Shown here: in pieces, positions 61,184 to 64,000 of the stretch | How the letters are laid out: each line of letters begins with the position of its first letter | Position numbering within the stretch: the first letter of the stretch is position 1 | Origin: Candida dubliniensis CD36 | Taxonomy: Eukaryota; Ascomycota; Pichiomycetes; Serinales; Debaryomycetaceae | DNA: 64,000 nucleotides | Reading direction: 5' to 3' | Assembly: GCF_000026945.1 (NCBI RefSeq) | Contig: NC_012860.1 | Location: 1,612,001 to 1,676,000 of the forward strand | The notes under the pieces: generated by a model | The model's database searches: none | Seen by the model: the letters and a program-made list of their open reading frames with translations, nothing else | Told to the model about the DNA's origin: nothing | Translations under genes and position numbers: made by a program

Positions 61184-64000
61184 TTAAAATTTACCAGTAA
61201 ATATTTCTTTTAATGTCGAACAAATAACTTCTGCTACTCCACCACCAGTACATCTAACCACAATTTGCAATTCTTTACCGATTTGATCTGTGCCCCTAAT
61301 CATTATTAAAACTCCATAATTTGATTTTTGAGTATGTAAAATACCAGCACTAGCAACATATATTGGTACATCAAAGGAATTATCTTCAGTTGTTTTAACA
61401 ATAGCTAATCCAACTCGAGATAATAATCGAGAAATATTTGATGAATTATAACGATGAGTTAAATTCACTTTATGAATGAATTCTCCTTGTTCAATACCTA
61501 ATAATTGACCAATTTGATTCCATCTTTTATCAAATTCTTCAAATGTAGCTAATGATGTTGGAGTTATTGTTTTCAAAAGTAATACTGGGAATTTCAAATT
61601 TAATTGATTGAATGATCCACCACACATATATGTCATTGATAATACTGGACTTTCATTATTTTCAATGATATTTCTTACTTTAATATCAATTTCCATTTGA
61701 GTCTTATCTTTAATGGTTGATTCAGGAAGTGTTTGTATATGTAAAGTATAATTGGGGTCCTGAATATTAGCTAAAGATTCTAAATTAAGAATAGTAAACC
61801 CAGTAATATCTTTATTGATGTTTTTACGAGCATTATTGATAATAGTGAATTTTATCGTCAATTCATTAGTATTTTTCATAATTCGATAAGTGATTTTAAT
61901 CAATTGATCTTCATAAAATATCCCAGCATCAAAATGTAACATTCTATGATATCCAGCATACCAATTTGGTGATAATTTCAATGAATTAAAACCATTACTC
62001 GTTGTTGTTGTTGTTGTTGTTGTTGCTGATTCTTCATTAAATGGATCATGTTCAGTGGTTGTGTTTAATTCTTCTTCTTCTTCTTCAAGTATAGATTTGG
62101 AAACTGGTTTACTTTTAATGTTCTTAGCCATGACTAATGATTGAGATCGATTAACACCAATAATTCTACTGACACTTCCAAGTCGATTCATTAAAGGATT
62201 TTCCACTTTATTATTAAATGCTGGGAATGGTTTAATGACATTTTGGGCAAGTTTAAAATCTGATTGTAATGTAACTAATTTCAAATATTCATAAGCTCGA
62301 GTTTGAATTTCTAAATCAATTGATTGAGTTTCAATTTCAAATAAATCAACAATATCAGGAACAAATGATTCATTAGGAAATTTAACAAGAAATTTTAAAA
62401 AAGTGGTAAGCAACATTGCTCTTGTTAATAATGAAACTTTGAAATATGATTCAAATAATAATTGAAATTGAACAATTACATTTAAATCTTCAATATCATT
62501 AATTTGATCTCCAAATTCACCCAATACAAAAGCCGCTACTTTGATTAAACTTTCTGATAAAGGTGGGGGTGGTTGTTGAGGTGGTTGTTGATGTTGCTTC
62601 TGCAGGGGTGAAGAAACATTACGTTGATCAAATGGTCTTCTTAATAAATTTATCAATAATTTACAAGTCTTTTTCTGTAAAGATTCATTATTGACAACAA
62701 TTTGGACAATTCTTTCCCAAACTTCATTACTCATAAATCCAACTCCATTTGAATTACTCCCACCACCAATGGACAACAATTTAAGCATAGTTGTCACATA
62801 CCAAGTTGAATCAGTAGCAAATTTTTCTGCCATGACGGCAATTTTAATGGCCAATTCTGATTTTAATAAGAAATCAGCATGAGGGAAATAATCTAAAAGT
62901 TTACTAATGATAACATTGTAATTGTCAAAATTACAAATGGTGTATAATAAATCTAATGCCTTACGACGCACGGAAATGTCTTTATCACGTAATAATTTCA
63001 TGATTATATTTAAAGCTCGATCAAAATTATCTTTCAGTGATGATAAATAATTTGAATTTGATCTTGCTGTTAATTTAATCAAGGCATCTAAAGATAAATA
63101 TCTAGTATTGGTTTCATTTGATGTCAATAACATTAACAATGCATTCATGGCTCCACTTATGGCTTCTGGAGATGCTTCTAAAAATACGGCAAGAGAAACG
63201 GCTTGGAAAAGTATTGAACTTTGAGAATTTCTATTGGGTAATCCTTTAATTGGTTGAGATGCATTTTGAATAGATTTGGCAACTACTTGACGCAATTGAT
63301 TGATTGTATTATCATCCAATTTATCAATCGTCAACACTTGTGATCCTTGTTGATCAACAAGTAAAAACAATTGTTCCACAAGTTGTAATAATTTGACAAT
63401 TAACCAAGGAGCTGGTGATTCATAATAAAAATATGGTTCAGGACATTTACCTTCAATAACAATTTGACTTAATTGAAAAGCTATTGAAGGCATAACTGAT
63501 TTGACGTATTGAGGTTGTAGAGTTAAAATAAATTGTAAAAGGGGGATCGATGATATAATTGTAGCATAATCTTTGTCATCAATAAGTTTTAAAAGTCTAG
63601 GGATCCAATTATTATTGGTTATGATGACTTGAGGGTATAATCTTAATAAAGATTTCAAAGCGATACTAGCTTTACTCTTGACAATTGGATTAGATATTGG
63701 AGAAGTGACTGAAGCATAAACCATATCAATTAATTCCAACCATAAATGAGAATTTTCATCTGATTCTTTAATGATTGCACCATTATTGCCATTGCCATCA
63801 GTATTAATATTGAATACGGAAGCAATAAATTGAATAGCTAAACAATTGAATTCTTCATTATTACTTTGTAAATCTCGTACTAGATCAGTATGAATATTTT
63901 CAAGAATATAATTCAAACGTTCTTTACAAGATGTGAATTTCTTATTTCTATTACCACCACCACCACCACTAACATTATTGATTCCTCTTGAGATTGATAT
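61184..64000 (-). CDS. APL3: AP-2 adaptor large subunit alpha-adaptin, 5' end beyond the window
   Basis: At least 938 codons are visible; the frame is open through the right edge, with Gly- and Asn-rich codons at 63917-64000, so the start lies outside. The visible N-terminus (LVRDLQSNNEEFNCLAIQFI) corresponds to the alpha-adaptin segment after the first trunk helices, so roughly the first 110 family residues are missing. Helical-repeat trunk, a linker with Q/P and acidic runs, then the ear domain beginning near NWYAGYHRMLHFDAGIFYED. AP-2 sorts cargo into clathrin-coated vesicles; in Candida it also serves polarised growth. In S. cerevisiae APL3 (YBL037W) is next to YBL036C and POL12, both in this window. 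Confidence 0.87.
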   Translation of the reverse strand: MSISRGINNVSGGGGGNRNKKFTSCKERLNYILENIHTDLVRDLQSNNEEFNCLAIQFIASVFNINTDGNGNNGAIIKESDENSHLWLELIDMVYASVTSPISNPIVKSKASIALKSLLRLYPQVIITNNNWIPRLLKLIDDKDYATIISSIPLLQFILTLQPQYVKSVMPSIAFQLSQIVIEGKCPEPYFYYESPAPWLIVKLLQLVEQLFLLVDQQGSQVLTIDKLDDNTINQLRQVVAKSIQNASQPIKGLPNRNSQSSILFQAVSLAVFLEASPEAISGAMNALLMLLTSNETNTRYLSLDALIKLTARSNSNYLSSLKDNFDRALNIIMKLLRDKDISVRRKALDLLYTICNFDNYNVIISKLLDYFPHADFLLKSELAIKIAVMAEKFATDSTWYVTTMLKLLSIGGGSNSNGVGFMSNEVWERIVQIVVNNESLQKKTCKLLINLLRRPFDQRNVSSPLQKQHQQPPQQPPPPLSESLIKVAAFVLGEFGDQINDIEDLNVIVQFQLLFESYFKVSLLTRAMLLTTFLKFLVKFPNESFVPDIVDLFEIETQSIDLEIQTRAYEYLKLVTLQSDFKLAQNVIKPFPAFNNKVENPLMNRLGSVSRIIGVNRSQSLVMAKNIKSKPVSKSILEEEEEELNTTTEHDPFNEESATTTTTTTTSNGFNSLKLSPNWYAGYHRMLHFDAGIFYEDQLIKITYRIMKNTNELTIKFTIINNARKNINKDITGFTILNLESLANIQDPNYTLHIQTLPESTIKDKTQMEIDIKVRNIIENNESPVLSMTYMCGGSFNQLNLKFPVLLLKTITPTSLATFEEFDKRWNQIGQLLGIEQGEFIHKVNLTHRYNSSNISRLLSRVGLAIVKTTEDNSFDVPIYVASAGILHTQKSNYGVLIMIRGTDQIGKELQIVVRCTGGGVAEVICSTLKEIFTGKF

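Overview
The window is eukaryotic nuclear DNA from a budding yeast of the CTG clade, almost certainly Candida albicans or a very close relative such as C. dubliniensis. It is AT-rich, nearly all genes are uninterrupted, intergenic regions are long and full of poly-A/T and short tandem repeats, and proteins carry Q, N, D and S runs. The order RME1 - ISWI ATPase - GPX3 - STU1 - CPH1 - KSP1 matches my memory of the C. albicans chromosome 1 orf19.4438-4432 block; I could not check this. Any CTG codon should be read as serine.

Layout. 1-5.3 kb: 5'-truncated RME1 zinc-finger regulator, then an ISWI remodeller whose start lies in a tiny first exon before a 70-nt intron. 5.4-11 kb: thiol peroxidase GPX3 (-) and the CLASP protein STU1 (+). 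11.4-19 kb: CPH1 (Ste12-type factor of mating and filamentation) and the kinase KSP1, both on the minus strand with upstream regions above 2 kb. 21.4-28 kb: UBX5, an unrecognised acidic coiled-coil protein, SKP1 and PEX3. 30-35.4 kb: a secreted SurE-like phosphatase and a LAM-type sterol-transfer protein. 36.8-48.7 kb: GPI8, an IRC3-like mitochondrial helicase with a decayed duplicate beside it, POL12, LHP1, a PLP-homeostasis protein and IST2. 51.3-64 kb: BBC1, SWD2, a PET130-like protein, a PUS6-like pseudouridine synthase, a Pry/CAP secreted protein and APL3, which runs off the right edge.

The most striking unexplained structure is a nearly identical inverted repeat of about 1.1 kb (35611-36715 and 50072-51176). 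It encloses 13.4 kb with GPI8, IRC3, the relic, POL12, LHP1, the PLP gene and IST2. It codes for nothing recognisable and is a natural substrate for inversion or gene conversion.

The genes are mostly housekeeping: chromatin, spindle, replication, RNA maturation, peroxisome and ER membrane biology, endocytosis. There are no operons. The gene set looks like two old neighbourhoods, known from S. cerevisiae as STU1-POL12-YBL036C-APL3 and STE12-KSP1-LAM-SKP1-PEX3-UBX5-GPI8-IRC3, shuffled together. I found no tRNA, rRNA, complete transposon or CRISPR array.
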